Source: Ctena decussata (taxonomy: Eukaryota > Mollusca > Bivalvia > Lucinida > Lucinidae). From it: 64,000 bases of DNA. The notes beneath the pieces were generated by a model. The model was not told where the DNA came from and did no database searches. It was given only the letters and a program-made list of their open reading frames with translations. The stretch is from NCBI GenBank assembly GCA_963989385.1, contig OZ022511.1, positions 31,800,503-31,864,502 of the forward strand. The letters are read 5' to 3'. The translations under genes and the position numbers were made by a program. This document shows positions 20,103 through 33,704 of the stretch, in pieces (within the stretch, counting starts at the first letter, position 1; the number at the start of each line of letters is the position of its first letter).

Positions 20103-23100
20103 GGATACAGTCCAAAAATATATATTATTTCATCTGTGGTTGACATAGCATGCAAACGTAAGAAACCGTCTTGAAGTGCTTTATTCTTTTCAAACTAAAC
20201 TTCCCTGATACTGATGAAAACTTTTATAGCGTTTCTGATAAAGTCCAACAAAAGTTATTTCATTTGTGGTTGAGGTAGCATGCAATCATAACCACAAATG
20301 AAATAATGTTGCCCAAATCATAAGAGACCACCTTGAAGTGCTTTATTCTTTTCAAACTACCTTTTTCTGATACTGATAAAAACATTTATAGCGTTTTGGA
20401 TATAGTCCAACAAAAGTTATTTCATTTGTGGTTGAGGTAGCATGCAATCATAACCACAAATGAAATAATGTTGCCCAAATCATAAGAGACCGCCTTGAAG
20501 TGCTTTTCAAACTACCTTTTTCTGATACTGATAAAACATTTATAGCGTTTTGGATATAGTCCAACAAAAGTTATTTCATTTGTGGTTGAGATAGCAGGCA
20601 ATCATAACCACAAACGTAATAAAAATGTTCCCAAAATCGCAAGAAACCGTCTTGAAGTGCTTTATTCTTCTAAAACTAAATTTCTCTGATACTTATGAAA
20701 AATCGTAAAATATCGCGTAGAAATGTTTCATTCTTTTTAAACTTTACTTCCCTGACACTGATGAAAAACTTTTATAGCGTGTTGGATAACGTGCAACAAA
20801 ACTTATTTCATTTGTGGTTGAGATAGCATGCAATCATAACCACAAATGAAATAATATTCCCCAAATCATAAGAGATCACCTTGAAGTGATATTTTCTTTT
20901 GAAACTATACTTCCCTGATACTAATAAAAAACTTTTATAGCGTTTTGGATATAGTCCAACAATAGTTATTTCATTTGTGGTTGAGATCATAACCACAAAT
21001 GAAATAATGTTCCCTAAATCGTAAAAGATCGCATTGAAGTGCTTTGTTCTTTTGTAACTTTAGTTCCATGATACTGTTACAAATCTCTTCTAGAGCTTCG
21101 GATATAATTCAACAAAAGTTACTTCATTTGTGGTTGAGGTAGCATGCAATCGAAACCACAAATGAAATAATGTTCACGAAATCTTAAGAGACCCCTTTAA
21201 AGTGATTTTTTCTTTTGAAACTATACATCCCTGATACTTATAAAATTATTCATGGCAATTCGGATATAGTCCCACAAGATTTTTGTCATTTGTGGTTGAG
21301 ATAGCATGCAATCGTAGCCACAACTAAAATATTGTTCCCGAAATCTTAAGAAATCACCTTTAAGTGCTATATTCTTTTAACACTATACTTCCCTGATACC
21401 TATAAAACATCTATAGCATTTCGGATATAGTCCTACAAAAGTTATTTCATTTGTGGTTGAAACAGCATGCAATCGTAACCACAAATGAAATAATGTTCCC
21501 CAAATCGTAAAAGGTCGCATTGAAGTGCTTTGTTCTTTTGTAACTATAGCTCCCTGATACTGTTACAAATCTCCACTAGCGCTTCGGATATAATGCAACA
21601 AAAGTTACTTCATTTGTGGTTGAGGTAGCATGCAATCGAAACCACAAATGTAATAATGTTCACAAAATCTTAAGAGACCCCTTAAAAGTGATTTTTTTTA
21701 TTTTGAAACTATACATCCCTGATGCTTATAAAAATATTTATGGCGTTTCGGATATAGTCCCAGACGATTTTTTTCATTTGTGGTTGAGATGGCATGCAAT
21801 CGTAACCACAACTGAAATATTGTTCCAGAAAGTTTAAGAAACCACCTTTTAGTGCTATATTCATTTGAAACTATACTTCCCTGATACCTATAAAAACATC
21901 TATAGCATTTCGGATATAGTCCAACAAAAGTTATTTCATTTGTGGTTGAGGTAGCAGGCAGTCCTAACCACAAATGTAATAATATTCCCCAAATCATAAG
22001 AGATCGCGTTGAAGTGTTTCATTCTTTTGAAACTATACTTCCTTGATACGAATCAAAATAATTTATAGCGTTTTGGATATAGTCCAACAAAAGTTAGTTC
22101 ATTTGTGGTTGAGATAGCACCCAAGCGTAACCATAAACGATAATATGTTCCACGAATCGTTAGAAACCGTCTTGAAGAGCTATATTCTTTTTAAATTAAA
22201 CTTCCCTGATACTGATAAAAAACATTTATAGTATTTCGGATACAGTCCAAAAAAAGTTGTTTCATTTGTGGTTGATGTTGCATGCAATCATAACAAAAAA
22301 TGTAATACTGTTCCCGAAATCGCATGAGACCGCCTTGAATTCTTTTATTCTTTTCAAACTTATTATTCCTTGATACTGATAAAAACATAAATAGCGTTTC
22401 GGATATGCTGAAAGAATTGTTATTTCATTTGTGGTTGACGTAGCATGCAATCATAACTACAAATGTAATAATGTTCCCTTAATCGTAAGAGATGGCCTTG
22501 AAGTCTTTCATTCTTTTTAAACTATACTTCCCTCATACTAATAAAAAAACCTTTTATAGCGTTTTGGAAAACGCACAACAGAGGTTATTTCATTTGTGGT
22601 TGAGATCATAACCACAAATGAAATAATGTGCCCAAATCATAAGAGACCGCCTTAAAATGTGCTTTGTTCTTTTGAACTAAACTTCCCTGATTCCGATAAA
22701 AACTTTTATAGCGTTTCGAATAAAGCCCAAGAAAAGTTATTTCATTTGTGGTTGACGTAGCATGCAATCATAACCACAAATGTAATAATGTTGCGGAAAT
22801 CATAAGAGACCGCCTTGAAGTGCTTTATTCGTTTGAAAGTAAACTTCCCTGATACTGATAAAAACATTTATAGCGTTTTGGATATATTCCAACAAAAGTT
22901 ATTTCATTTGTGGTTGAGATAGCATGCAATCGTAACCACAAATGAAATATTGCTCCCTAAATAGTAAAAACCGTCTTGAAGTGCTTTATTCTTTTCAAAA
23001 TAAACTTCCCTGATACTGATGAAATTTTTTTCATAGTATTTCGGATATAGTTCAAGAAAAGTTGTTTCATTTGTGCTTGAGGTAGCATGCAGTCATAACA

Positions 23101-26100
23101 CCAAATGTTATAATATTAGTTCCCTAAATCTTAACAGACCGCCTTGAAGTGCATTTTTCTTTGGAAAAAAAACTTCCCTGATACTTATAAAAACATTTAT
23201 AGCGTTTCAGATATAGTCCAACAAAAGTTATTTCATTTGTGGTTGAGGTAGCATGCAATTATAACCACAAATGTAAAAATGTTACCGAAATGATAAGAGA
23301 CCACCTTGAAGTGCTTCATTCTTTTGAAATTATACTTCCCTGATACTGATAAAATCATTTTTAGAGTTTTGGATATAGTCCATCAAAAATTATTTCATTT
23401 GTGGTTGAGATAGCATGCAATCGTAACCACAAATGAAATAATGTTCCCGAAATCGTAAGAACCCGTCTTGAAGTGCTTTATAGTTTTCAAACCAAACTTC
23501 CCTGATACCGAATAAAACTTTTATAGCGTTTCGAATATAGTTATTTCATTTGTGGTTGACGTAGCATGCAATCATAACCGCAAATGAACTAATGTTGCCC
23601 AAATCATAAGAGACCGCCTTGAACTGCTTTATTCTTTTCAAACTACATGTACCTTTTTCTGATACTGATAAAAACTTTTATAGCGTGTTGGATATAGTCC
23701 AACAAAAGTTATTTCATTTGTGGTTGAGATAGCAGGCAATCATAACCACAAATGAAATAATATTCCCCAAATCGCAAGAAACCGTCTTGAAGTGCTTTAT
23801 TCTTTTAAAACTAAACTTCTCTGATACTTATGAAAAACGTTTATAGCGTTTTGGGTATAGTCCAACAAAAGTTATTTCATTTGTGGTTGAGGTAGCATGC
23901 AATCATAACCACAAATGTAAAAATGTTGCCCAAATCATATGAGACCACCTTGAAGTGCATCATTCTTTTGAAACTATACTTCCCTGATACTGATAAAATC
24001 ATTTATAGCGTTTTGGATATAGCCCAACAAAAATTATTTCATTTGTGGTTGAGATAGCATGCAATCGTAACCACAAATGAAATAATGTTCCCTAAATCGT
24101 AAGAAACCGTCTTGAAGTGCTTTATTGTTTTCAAACTAAATTTCCCTGATATCGATAAATAAACTTTTAAAGCGTTTCGAAAATAGCACAAGAAAAGTTA
24201 TTTCATTTGTGGTTGACGTAGCATGCAATCATAACCTCAAATGAAATAATGTTGCCCAAATCATAAGAGGCCGCTTTGAACTGCTTTATTCTTTTCAAAC
24301 TACCTTTTTCTGATATTGATACAAACGTTTATAGTGTTTTGGATATAGTCCAACAAAATTTATTTCATTTGTGGTTGAGATAGCATGCAATCGTAACCAC
24401 AAATGAAATAATGTTGCCCAAATCGCATGAAACCGTCTTGAAGAGCTTTATTCTTTTGAAACTAAACTTCTCTGATACTTTTGAAAAACCTTTATAGCGT
24501 TTCGGGTATAGTCCATTAAAAGTTATTTTATGTTGTGGTTGAGATCGTAACCACAAATGAAATAATGTTCCCGAAATCTTAACAGACCGCTTTGAAGTAC
24601 TTTATTCGTTTGAAAAAATACTTCCCCGATACTTATAATAACATTTATAGCGTTTCTGATATAGTCCAACAGAAGTTATTTCGTTTGTGGTTGAGATAGC
24701 ATGCAATCGTAACCACAAATGAAATAATGTACCCGAAATCTTAAAAGACCGCCTTGAAGTGATATATTCGTTTGGACCTATACTTTTCTGATAGTTAAAA
24801 AAAACTTTTATAGCGTTCCGGGAATTGTCCAAGAAAAGTTATTTCATTTGTGGTTGACGTAGCATGCAATTATAAGCACAAATGTCATAATGTTTAATAC
24901 ATTGTAAATCGTAAGATTTGGCGATGAAGTGTTTCAACTATACTTCCCTGATACAAATAAAAATATTTTTAAACGTTTTTGAAAACGTAAAGCAAAAGTT
25001 ACTTGATTTGTGGTTGAGATAGCATGCAATCATAACCACAAATGAAATAATGTTGCCAAAATCATAATAGACCGCCTTGAAGTGCTTTATTCTTTTCAAA
25101 CTACACTTCCCTGATACCGATAAAAACTTTTATAGCGTTTCAAATATAGCCCAGGAAAAGTTATTTCATTTGTGGTTGACGTAGCATGCAATCATAACCA
25201 CAAATGAACTAATGTTGCCTAAATCATAAGAGACCGCCTTGAAGTGCTTTATTCTTTTCAAACTACATGTACCTTTTTCTGATACTGATAAAAACTTTTA
25301 TAGCGTGTTGGATATAGTCCAACAAAATAATGTTCAATACATTGTAAATCGTAAGATATGGCGATGAAGTGTTTCAACTATACTTCCCTGATACAAATAA
25401 AAATCGTTTATAGCGTTTTTGAAAACGTACAGCAAAAGTTCCATTTGTGGTTGAGATAGCAGGCAGTCATAACCACAAATAAAATATTATTCCCCAAATC
25501 GCAAGAAACCGTCTTGAACTGCTTTATTATTTTAAAACTAAACTTCTCTGATACTTATGAAAAACGTTTATAGCGTTTCGGGTATAGTCCAACAAAAGTT
25601 ATTTCATTTGTGGTTGAGGTAGCATGCAATTATAACGACAAATGTAAAAATGTTGCCCAAATCATAAGAGACCACCTTGAAGTGCATCATTCTTTTGAAA
25701 CTATACTTCCCTGATACTGATAAAATCATTTATAGCGTTTTGGATATAGTCCAACAAAAATTATTTCATTTGTGGTTGAGATAGCATGCAATCGTAACCA
25801 CAAATGAAATAATGTTCCCTAAATCGTAAGAAACCGTCTTGAAGTGCTTTCTTGTTTTCAAACTAAACTTCCCTGATACCGATAAAAACTTTTATAGCGT
25901 TTCGAATATAGCCCAAGAAAAGTTATTTCATTTGTGATTGACGTAGCATGCGATCAAAACCACAAATGAACTAATGTTGCACAAATCATAAGAGACCGCC
26001 TTGAACTGCTTTATTCTTTTCAAACTACCTTTTTCTGATACTGATAAAAACTTTTATAGCGTTTTGGATATAGTCCAACAAAAGTTATTTCATTTGTGGT

Positions 26101-28432
26101 AGAGATAGCAGGCAATTATAACCACAGTGAAATAATATTTCCCAAATCGCAAGTAACCGTCTTGAAGTGCTTTATTCCTTTAAAACTAAACTTCTCTGAT
26201 ACTTATGAAAAACCTTTATAGCGTTTCGGGTGTAGTCCAACAAAAGTTATTTCATTTGTGGTTGAGATAGCATGCAGTCGTAACCACAAATGAAATAATG
26301 TTCACTAAATCGTAAGAAACCGCCTTGAAGTGCTTTATTCTTTTAAACTAAACTTCCCTGATACCGATAAAATCTTTTGTAGCGTTTCGAATGTAGCCCA
26401 AGAAAATCATTTTATAGAGTTTTGGATATAGTCCATCAAAAATTATTACATTTGTGGTTGACGTAGCATGCAATCATAACCACAAATGTAATAATGTTGC
26501 GGAAATCATAAGAGACCGCCTTGAAGTGCTTTATTCGTTTGAAAGTATACTTCCCTGATACTGATAAAAACATTTATAGCGTTCTGGATATATTCCAACA
26601 AAAAGTTATTTCATTTGTGGTTTAGATAGCATGCAATCGTAACCACAAATGAAATAATGTTCCCTAAATCGTAAGAAACCGTCTTAAAGTGCTTTATTCT
26701 TTTCAAACTGGACTTCCCTGATACTGATAAAAAAAACTTTTATAGCATTTCGGATATAGTCCAAGAAAAATTGTTTCATTTGTGCTTGAGGTAGCATGCA
26801 ATCATAACACCAAATGTAATAATATTAGTTCCCTTAATCATAACAGATCGCCTTGAAGTGCTTTATTCTTTGGAAAAAAAACTTCCATGATACTTATAAA
26901 AACATTTATAGCGTTTCGGATATAGTCCAACAAAAGTTATTTCATTTGTGGTTGAGGTAGCATGCAATCATAACCACAAATGTAAAAATGTTACCGAAAT
27001 CATAAGAGACCACCTTGAAGTACATCATTCTTTTGAAACTATACTTCCCTGATACTGATAAAATCATTTTTTAGAGTTCTGATATAGTCCATCAAAAATT
27101 ATTTCATTTGTGGTTGAGATAGCATGCAATGATAGCCACAAATGAAATAATGTTTCCGAAATCTTAAGTTACTGCCTTGAAGTGCTATATTCGTTTGAAA
27201 CTATATATCCCTGATACTTAAGAAAAAACCTTCATAGCGTTTCGGATATTGGCCAAAAAAAGTTATTTCATTTGTGGTTGAGATGGCATGCAATCATAAC
27301 CACAAATGAAATAATGTTGCCCAAATCGTAAGACACCGCCCTAAAGTGCTTTATTCTTTTCAAACTATACTTTCCAGATACCGAGAAAAAAAACTTTTAT
27401 AGCGTTTTGGATAAAATCCACAGAAGTTATTTCATTTGTGGTTGAGATAGCATGCAATTATAACCACAAATGAAATAATGTTGCCCAAATCGTAAGAAAC
27501 CGTCTTGAGGTGCTATATTCTTTTCAAACTATACTTCCCTGATACTGTTAAAACATTTCTAGCGTTTTGGATAAAGTCCAACAATAATTATTTCATTTGT
27601 GGTTGAGATAGCATAGCATGCAATCATAACCACAAATGTAATAATGTTCCCGAAATCATTAGAGACCGCCGTGAAGTGCTTTATATTTTTTAAATTATAC
27701 TTCCCTGATACTGATTAAAAACATTTATAGCGTTTCGGATAAAGGCCAACAAAATTTTTTTCATTTGTGGTTGAGATAGCATGCAATGATAGCCACAAAT
27801 GAAACAATTTTTCCGAAATCTTAAGTAACTGCCTTGAAGTGCTATATTAGTTTGAAACTATACTTCCCTGATACTTAGAAAAAACCTTCATAGCGTTTCG
27901 GATATTGACCAACAAAAGTTATTTCATTTGTGGTTGAGATGGCATGCAATCATAACCACAAATGAAATAATGTTGCCCAAATCGTAAGACACCGCTCTAA
28001 AGTGCTTTATTCTTTTCAAACTATACTTTCCTGATACCGAGAAAAAAAAACTTTTATAGCGTTTTGGATAAAATCCAACAGAAGTTATTTCATTTGTGGT
28101 TGAGATAGCATGCAATTATAACCACAAATGAAATAATGTTGCCCAAATCGTAAGAAACCGTCTTGAAGTGCTATATTCTTTTCAAACTATACTTCCCTGA
28201 TACTGTTAAAACATTTCTAGCGTTTTGGATATAGTCCAACAAAAGTTATTTCATTTGTGGTTGAGATAGCATGCAATTGTAACCACAGATGAAATAATGT
28301 TCCCCAAATCATAAGAAACCGCCTTGAAGTGCTTTATTCTTTTGAAACTAAGCTTCAGAGGTAGTAGTATTTCAATTTTCATATATAGCTTCCCTGATAC
28401 TGATACTTTTTATAGCGTTTCGGATGTAGTCC
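20103..28432 (+). repeat. Left inner arm: subfamily I satellite, about 8.3 kb
   Basis: Roughly 45-50 tandem monomers, mostly 155-180 bp. Landmarks in order: TTATTTCATTTGTGGTT, GAGATAGCATGCAATCATA, AACCACAAATGAAATAA, CCAAATCATAAGAGACCG, CTTGAAGTGCTTTATTCTTT, CTTCCCTGATACTGATAAAA and ATAGCGTTTTGGATATAGTC. The first three form a hairpin with 17-bp arms. Some higher-order repetition is visible; for example, 27120-27300 and 27770-27960 share monomer variants. Non-coding. Short frames ending in 'LNHK' are shadows of the palindrome. Confidence 0.93.
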
Positions 28433-28506
28433 GACCAATGATTTGCAGATTTACCAAACTTGTGGTTAATTCTGATAATAATAGGGAGGTTAGGATTTAG
28501 AACTTG

Positions 28507-29123
28507 TGTCCGTACGGCTTTTGGTAGCTAAACTGTCAAACATGCCGTATCTTCTATCTATAGAAAGAATAGATATTATAGGGAGGTTAAGGTTTAGAAC
28601 CCAATGTGGAGGGATAACAACATATCTCTTGAATCGAAGGTGAAACTTATTCGCTCCCTTGTCATTTCCATATTTCTGTATGCCTGTGAATCGTGGACCT
28701 TGACAGCAGAGGATGAGATGCTACCGAAGGTTACTGAACGTTTCGTACAAGGACCATATAACCTTCGAGGAGGTTCGCAGGAAGATCCAAGCACCCATTG
28801 GAGAATATGATGAACTCCTGATGCTGGTCAAGAAACTAAGGTGGATTTGCCACGTCTCAAGGTCTTCTGGTTTAGCAAAGACTATTCTTCAGGACACAGT
28901 GAAAGGAAAAAGAAGAAGAGGGAGACAGAAGAAGAGGTGGGAAGACAATATCAAGGAGTGGATAGGAATGGATTTTGCCAGCTCAACTAGAGCAGCTGAA
29001 GACAGGACAAGGTGGAAAGTGATTGTTTTGAAGTCATCTGTGGTGCCCCAACGACCTAGTAAGGTTATGGGATAGAATAGAATAGTTAGTCCGTACGGCT
29101 TTTGGTAGCTAGACTGTAAAAAA
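28507..29123 (+). mobile_element. LINE reverse-transcriptase C-terminal fragment between 28-bp direct repeats
   Basis: 28602-28810 and 28713-29075 in two different frames encode LESKVKLIRSLV, FLYACESWTLT, then HISRSSGLAKT-like and RRRGRQKKRWEDNIKEW. This is the C-terminal part downstream of the RT domain found in many animal LINE proteins annotated as endonuclease-reverse transcriptase. At least one frameshift and a 5' truncation make it dead. The 3' end is GGGATAGAATAGAATAG. GTCCGTACGGCTTTTGGTAG and the following GCTA/ACTGT occur on both sides (28507 and 29090), possibly as a long target duplication. Confidence 0.8.
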
Positions 29124-29679
29124 ACGTATATTTTACAGTAAAATAGCTGGCATCTGGCTGTCAGTTCCTTTATCGTTATTTTACGGGCGTCTGCCTGTAG
29201 AGCATTAGTGGAAATCATGATATGGTGGGCGGTTAGAATGTCAACTGATCGCGCTCGAAAATACCTTTAAAGTGTTGAAGGACTTTACAACCAAAACAGT
29301 ACATGTACCTGTCCAATTCTATCCTTCTCTGTGTGATGACTGCTGCAAATATTTACGGGCGCCCGTAAATGTAACTGGAACGGACTGACAGCTAGTTGTC
29401 AGTTATTCTACCGTAAATTAAACGGATTTTTTTTACATTTTAGTTAACCGTGTTTTAAGAAAACAGTATCTTGAACTTGTGTGTGTATCCAAAGAAAAAT
29501 CGAATCATTTTAGCTGTACTAAATAAATAATTTCTAGTCTGCCCTGTCGAAACTTGACAGGGAAGGTTCGTTCTCTTCTACAGATGCCTAAACGAAAGTG
29601 TAAACCTTCCGTCGCCCAATATGACTGACGCCGACCATCTTTCTCTAATAACTAGGTAACGATACGCCCTTACTACATG

Positions 29680-30128
29680 GTAGCTGACCCACATGACTTT
29701 ATGATACCGTTCACGGACCTTTTGATACCGTTCACGGATCTTTTGTATGTTAACAAGTACGAGCGAGGTTTGTATTTTTCCTGATAATTTTCTCAATACA
29801 AAACGGATTGATGTGGGGTACAGCATGGAGTAATGGGCTTAACTTCTGCTTATTGATTGTGCCTGCTTGCTTAGGTACAAATGCTCGACCAAAACTTTTC
29901 TTTTCGATATTCTGGGTCTTGGGCGAGCGTTTATACTTCACCAAGTGAGGTGTGCATTCAGTGCTAGCAGCATCAAACAGCGGAAATTAATTCCAGTACT
30001 CTGCACTTTACCCCATGTAAATCCATTTTGTAATACGAAAAATATTTGGAAAATACAGACCTCGCTCGTTCTTGTTAACATAAAAAAGTCCGTAAACGGC
30101 ATCCAAAAGTCACGTGGGTCAGCTACCC
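29680..30128. repeat. Long hairpin, arms about 205 bp
   Basis: GGTAGCTGACCCACATGACT, TATGTTAACAAGTACGAGCG and TTACTC-rich inner sequence at the left are mirrored at 29925-30128, with a loop of about 40 bp. Arm identity is about 80 percent by eye. This is probably a palindromic MITE. It is non-coding, although short frames cross it on both strands. Confidence 0.75.
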
Positions 30129-30223
30129 AGATTATATTACGGGCAGTATTGCCCTGTTCTTTCAATGTCCACATCTACTCTCATCTTTTCATTCATCTTC
30201 GATTTCTTTTGAAAATATGATCC

Positions 30224-30254
<31 letters not shown>

Positions 30255-31035
30255 AATATACAGATTATCCTCAGATTTTTTTTCTCATCATTTATGGATC
30301 ATATAATAGATATATGTTTACCAAGCTCCGAACATCCCACAATCGGTTTTCTATTTTTAATACAAGTAAAGAAATAATTCCAGCCAGCTTCCTAAAGTCC
30401 GCCGCACTTATGCTGGCATATATGCGTGTTCGCGTGGTTTCTTTTACTGTCGGTCGAGAGGTTTGACTTATGATCCAAAGGTCGCATGTTCGATTCCAGC
30501 AGAGGTCGTGATTTTTTTCTGGATTAATTTCATCCTCATCATTATCTCCTGATAGGTCTGACATGACTGGAATACTGTCAAAATGGTCGTTAACCCAAAA
30601 TTATTTAACCATCCATTTTACAATTGCGGAGATGCTGAGAAAAATACATGTACTGAATTATTCGCGTGTATCACCCTCGCCGTAAGCCTTGGTTTATCTT
30701 ATTTGCGCCGGACTGATTTTCAAGTGAGTGCTTTGATTGATTTTACACGTGTATGTTCTCAACTTTGTTACCACACATAAAAACGTGCAAGTCCAAAAAA
30801 ATCAAAATACACGCTTATTACGCTACGTCAGCGGGCTCCTGGTAGAAATTCCTTCAGACTGGTAGATAGTACGCACACGGACCCGTTCAAGTTGAACTCT
30901 TAAATTCCTTGTTGAGTCCAAAAATCTAACGGTATCGCATTGACTAAACATTTGGTTGTGCCAGTGTTTGCACACATTTAAGGAAGCAAAATAGTGAACA
31001 TGTTTACGCCAAGTTGGCCGCTGACAGAACCACGC

Positions 31036-31273
31036 CAACCAATGCGAAAGCGCGGTTCAGAACGCATGTCCCGGTTTTGCAGAAGGGGAGTCTAAACAGA
31101 TAAACAAATATGACATCGGCTCAAGGGTAAATAAATATTTTTCAAGAAATAAATAACCCAATTCTTGAGTCGATGTCAAATTTATTAACTTTTTAAACTC
31201 CCCTTCTGCAAAATCGGAAACTCCTCACATGGATCTGCGTTCTGAACCGCGGTTTCGCATTCGAGCGATTGGT
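31036..31273. repeat. Hairpin, arms about 110 bp
   Basis: ACCAATGCGAAAGCGCGGTT, TTGCAGAAGGGGAGT and AATATGACATCGGCTCAAG at the left are mirrored to 31273 across a short AAATAAATATTTTTC loop. Confidence 0.8.
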
Positions 31274-32018
31274 AGACGTGAGAACGGATAGGTATCACTG
31301 CTATGACGTGGGTTTTTATCCTTTTAATGACTATCTAAAATCATCCATAATTAGTTTATTATGTCACGAAATATATATTTTGGAAGTAATTCATTATCAA
31401 TGCTCTCCCTATATACGATATATGGATATTCGAATATCAGAGAAAAGATAGTAAGGGACGCCCATAACAAAAAGGAGGTTAGCTTATAACATGGAATGGT
31501 TAATTATTTATCAAATATATTAACCAGTTCAAAGCGAAGTGAAAAAGGTCAGCATTTTTTATCATAATTTTATTTTTTTATTCCATACAAAACAGTATAT
31601 ATCACAAGAACGGCTAGCAAAACGTCACTCGAAGCAGAGTCCTGCAGGACCTTTGCCACGATTGTTAAACTTGTTAGAGGCTACCAAATACTACGCACAT
31701 AAACCTTTACTGTGGTTTCGGTAAGTGCCTTATGGGGCTAAAATCTTAAACAAAAATATGTGCCGTCACATTATTGTTTCGTTTTAGTTTAAATTGTCAA
31801 GTATTGAAAATCAGGCAATATTGTTCTTATAGTTTTATTATTAGCAGCCGCTCTCGAAATCAATTGTCTGCATTCATGAATATGACACTTTAGTAAAACC
31901 TGATGCAGCCGGATAACCTTTACATGTATGAACTCTCACGGCAAAGAAAGAAAATAGATCATCCAATTTGTCGCTTCCACTGGTGAAATTGAAGTTTTCA
32001 CACACAGAAAACGCACCC

Positions 32019-32343
32019 ATAGACAAGAGGGCCAAGAGGCCCTGAATCTCTCACCTGAGCAAAAAGGTTGAAGGTCAAACTAGGGTCACCATTTGAACAA
32101 ACCTGATAGTTTGCAACCATTTCCAAATGGTTCTGAAGAAGAAGAATTTTGAATATTTTTTCTATGTATTGCTATGGTTCAAACCCTGGACCCCCCTGGC
32201 GTCAGGCCATTTTGGACCCTGGTGCCATCATTTGAATAGCCTTGGTAAAGGATCACTAGGCAAAGCTACATACTAAATTTCAAGCATCTGAGCCAAAGTG
32301 GTTCTAAAGAAGAAGATTTTTGAATATTTTTCTATGTATTTCT
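32019..32343. repeat. Bivalve-type dispersed repeat
   Basis: Begins ACAAGAGGGCCAAGAGGCCC and continues TGAATCTCTCACCTGAGC. Two related sub-units follow, each containing TTCTATGTATTxCTATGGTTC and AGTGGTTCTAAAGAAGAAG. I associate this with bivalve genomes; it has not been checked. Confidence 0.6.
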
Positions 32344-32344
32344 A

Positions 32345-33490
32345 TGGTTCTATGGACTTTATCTGAAATGCCATAAAAAAAATTTCATCATTATCAAGGA
32401 AGTACAGTTTGAAAAGAATAAAGCACTTCTAGACGGTTTCTTACGATTTGGGGAACATTATTTCATTTGTGGTTATGATTGCATGCTATCTCAACCAAAA
32501 ATGGAATAACCTTGGCTGGACTATATCCAAAACGGTATAAATGTTTTCATCAGTATCAGGGAAGTATAATTTCAAAAGAATAAAGCATTTCAAGGTGGTT
32601 TCTTACGATTTGGGGAACATTATTTCATTTGAGGGTATGATTGCATGCTACCTCATTCACAAATGAAATAACTTTTGCTGGACTATATCGGAACGCTATG
32701 AAGTTTTTTTTATCAGTATCAGGGAAGGTTAGTTTTAAAAAGAATGAAGCACTTCAAGGCGGTCTCTTATTATTTAGGGAGCATTATTTCATTTGTGGTT
32801 ATGATTGCATGCTACCTCAACCACAAATGAAATAACTTTTGTTGGAATAGATCCGAAACGCTATGAATTTTTTTTTCTCAGTATCAGGGAAGTGTAGTTT
32901 CAAAAGAACGAAGCACTTCATGGCGGTCTCCTACGATTTGGGAACATTATTACATTTGTGGATACGACTGCATGCAATCCCAACCACAAATTAAATAACT
33001 TTTGTTGGACTTTATCTGAAGGGCTATAAAGTTTTTTTTATCTGTATCAGGGAAGTTAAGGTTTAAAAGAAAAACGCGTTTCAAGGCTTTTTTCACGATT
33101 TTGGAAACATTATTTCATTTGTGGTTACGACTGCATGCTACCTCATCCAGAAATGAAATAACTTTTGTTGGACTATATCAGAAAAGCTATAATCTCTTTC
33201 AATCAGTATCAGGGAAGTATAGTTTCACAGGAATAAAGCATTTCAAGGCGGTCTCTAACGATTTGGGGGACAGCATTTCATTTGTGGTTATGACTGCATG
33301 CTATCTCAACCACAAATGAAATAACTTATGTTGGACTATATCCCAATTGCTATCAATCTTTTTATCAGTATTTTGGTAGTTTAGATTTAAAAGAATGATG
33401 CACTTCAAGGTTGTTTCTCACGACTTGGGAAACATTCTTTCAATTGTGGTTCCGATTGCATGCTATGTCAACCATAAATGCAATAACTTT
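32345..33490 (-). repeat. Right inner arm: subfamily I satellite, about 1.1 kb
   Basis: Reverse-complement orientation of the left inner arm, about 6-7 monomers. CTTCAAGGCGGTCTCTTA, GATTGCATGCTACCTCAACC and TTGTTGGACTATATC landmarks are present. It passes into subfamily II through a hybrid monomer mirrored at 16570-16740. Confidence 0.9.
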
Positions 33491-33704
33491 GGTCTGCAAA
33501 GTTCCTAAATGATTCAACAGATTGTCGGCTTATGATAGTAAAGTTTATTTCCTTAAGAACAATATGCTCTTACAGACACTCTCATATATGTTTGGAGACA
33601 TGAGTTCACTTGTGATTACGATTGGCTGCTACCTCAACCACAAATGTCGACTTATGTCAGTGAAGTTTATTTTTGTTAGAATAATGCCCTATCAGACAGT
33701 TTTG

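Larger units (their letters stand above)
28433..32344. other. Core of giant element
   Basis: Non-satellite DNA between the two opposed arms. It holds a LINE fragment (28602-29085), a long hairpin (29680-30128), a poly-C/poly-A junction (about 30223-30256), a second hairpin (31036-31273) and a bivalve-type dispersed repeat (32019-32340). No open frame resembles a transposase. The arms end on both sides at the same monomer position (GGATATAGTCC-like). Confidence 0.7.

Noticed and set aside
19628..20174. Frames of 126-175 codons in the right nonamer arm
   Set aside because: Mirror copies of the same artefact.
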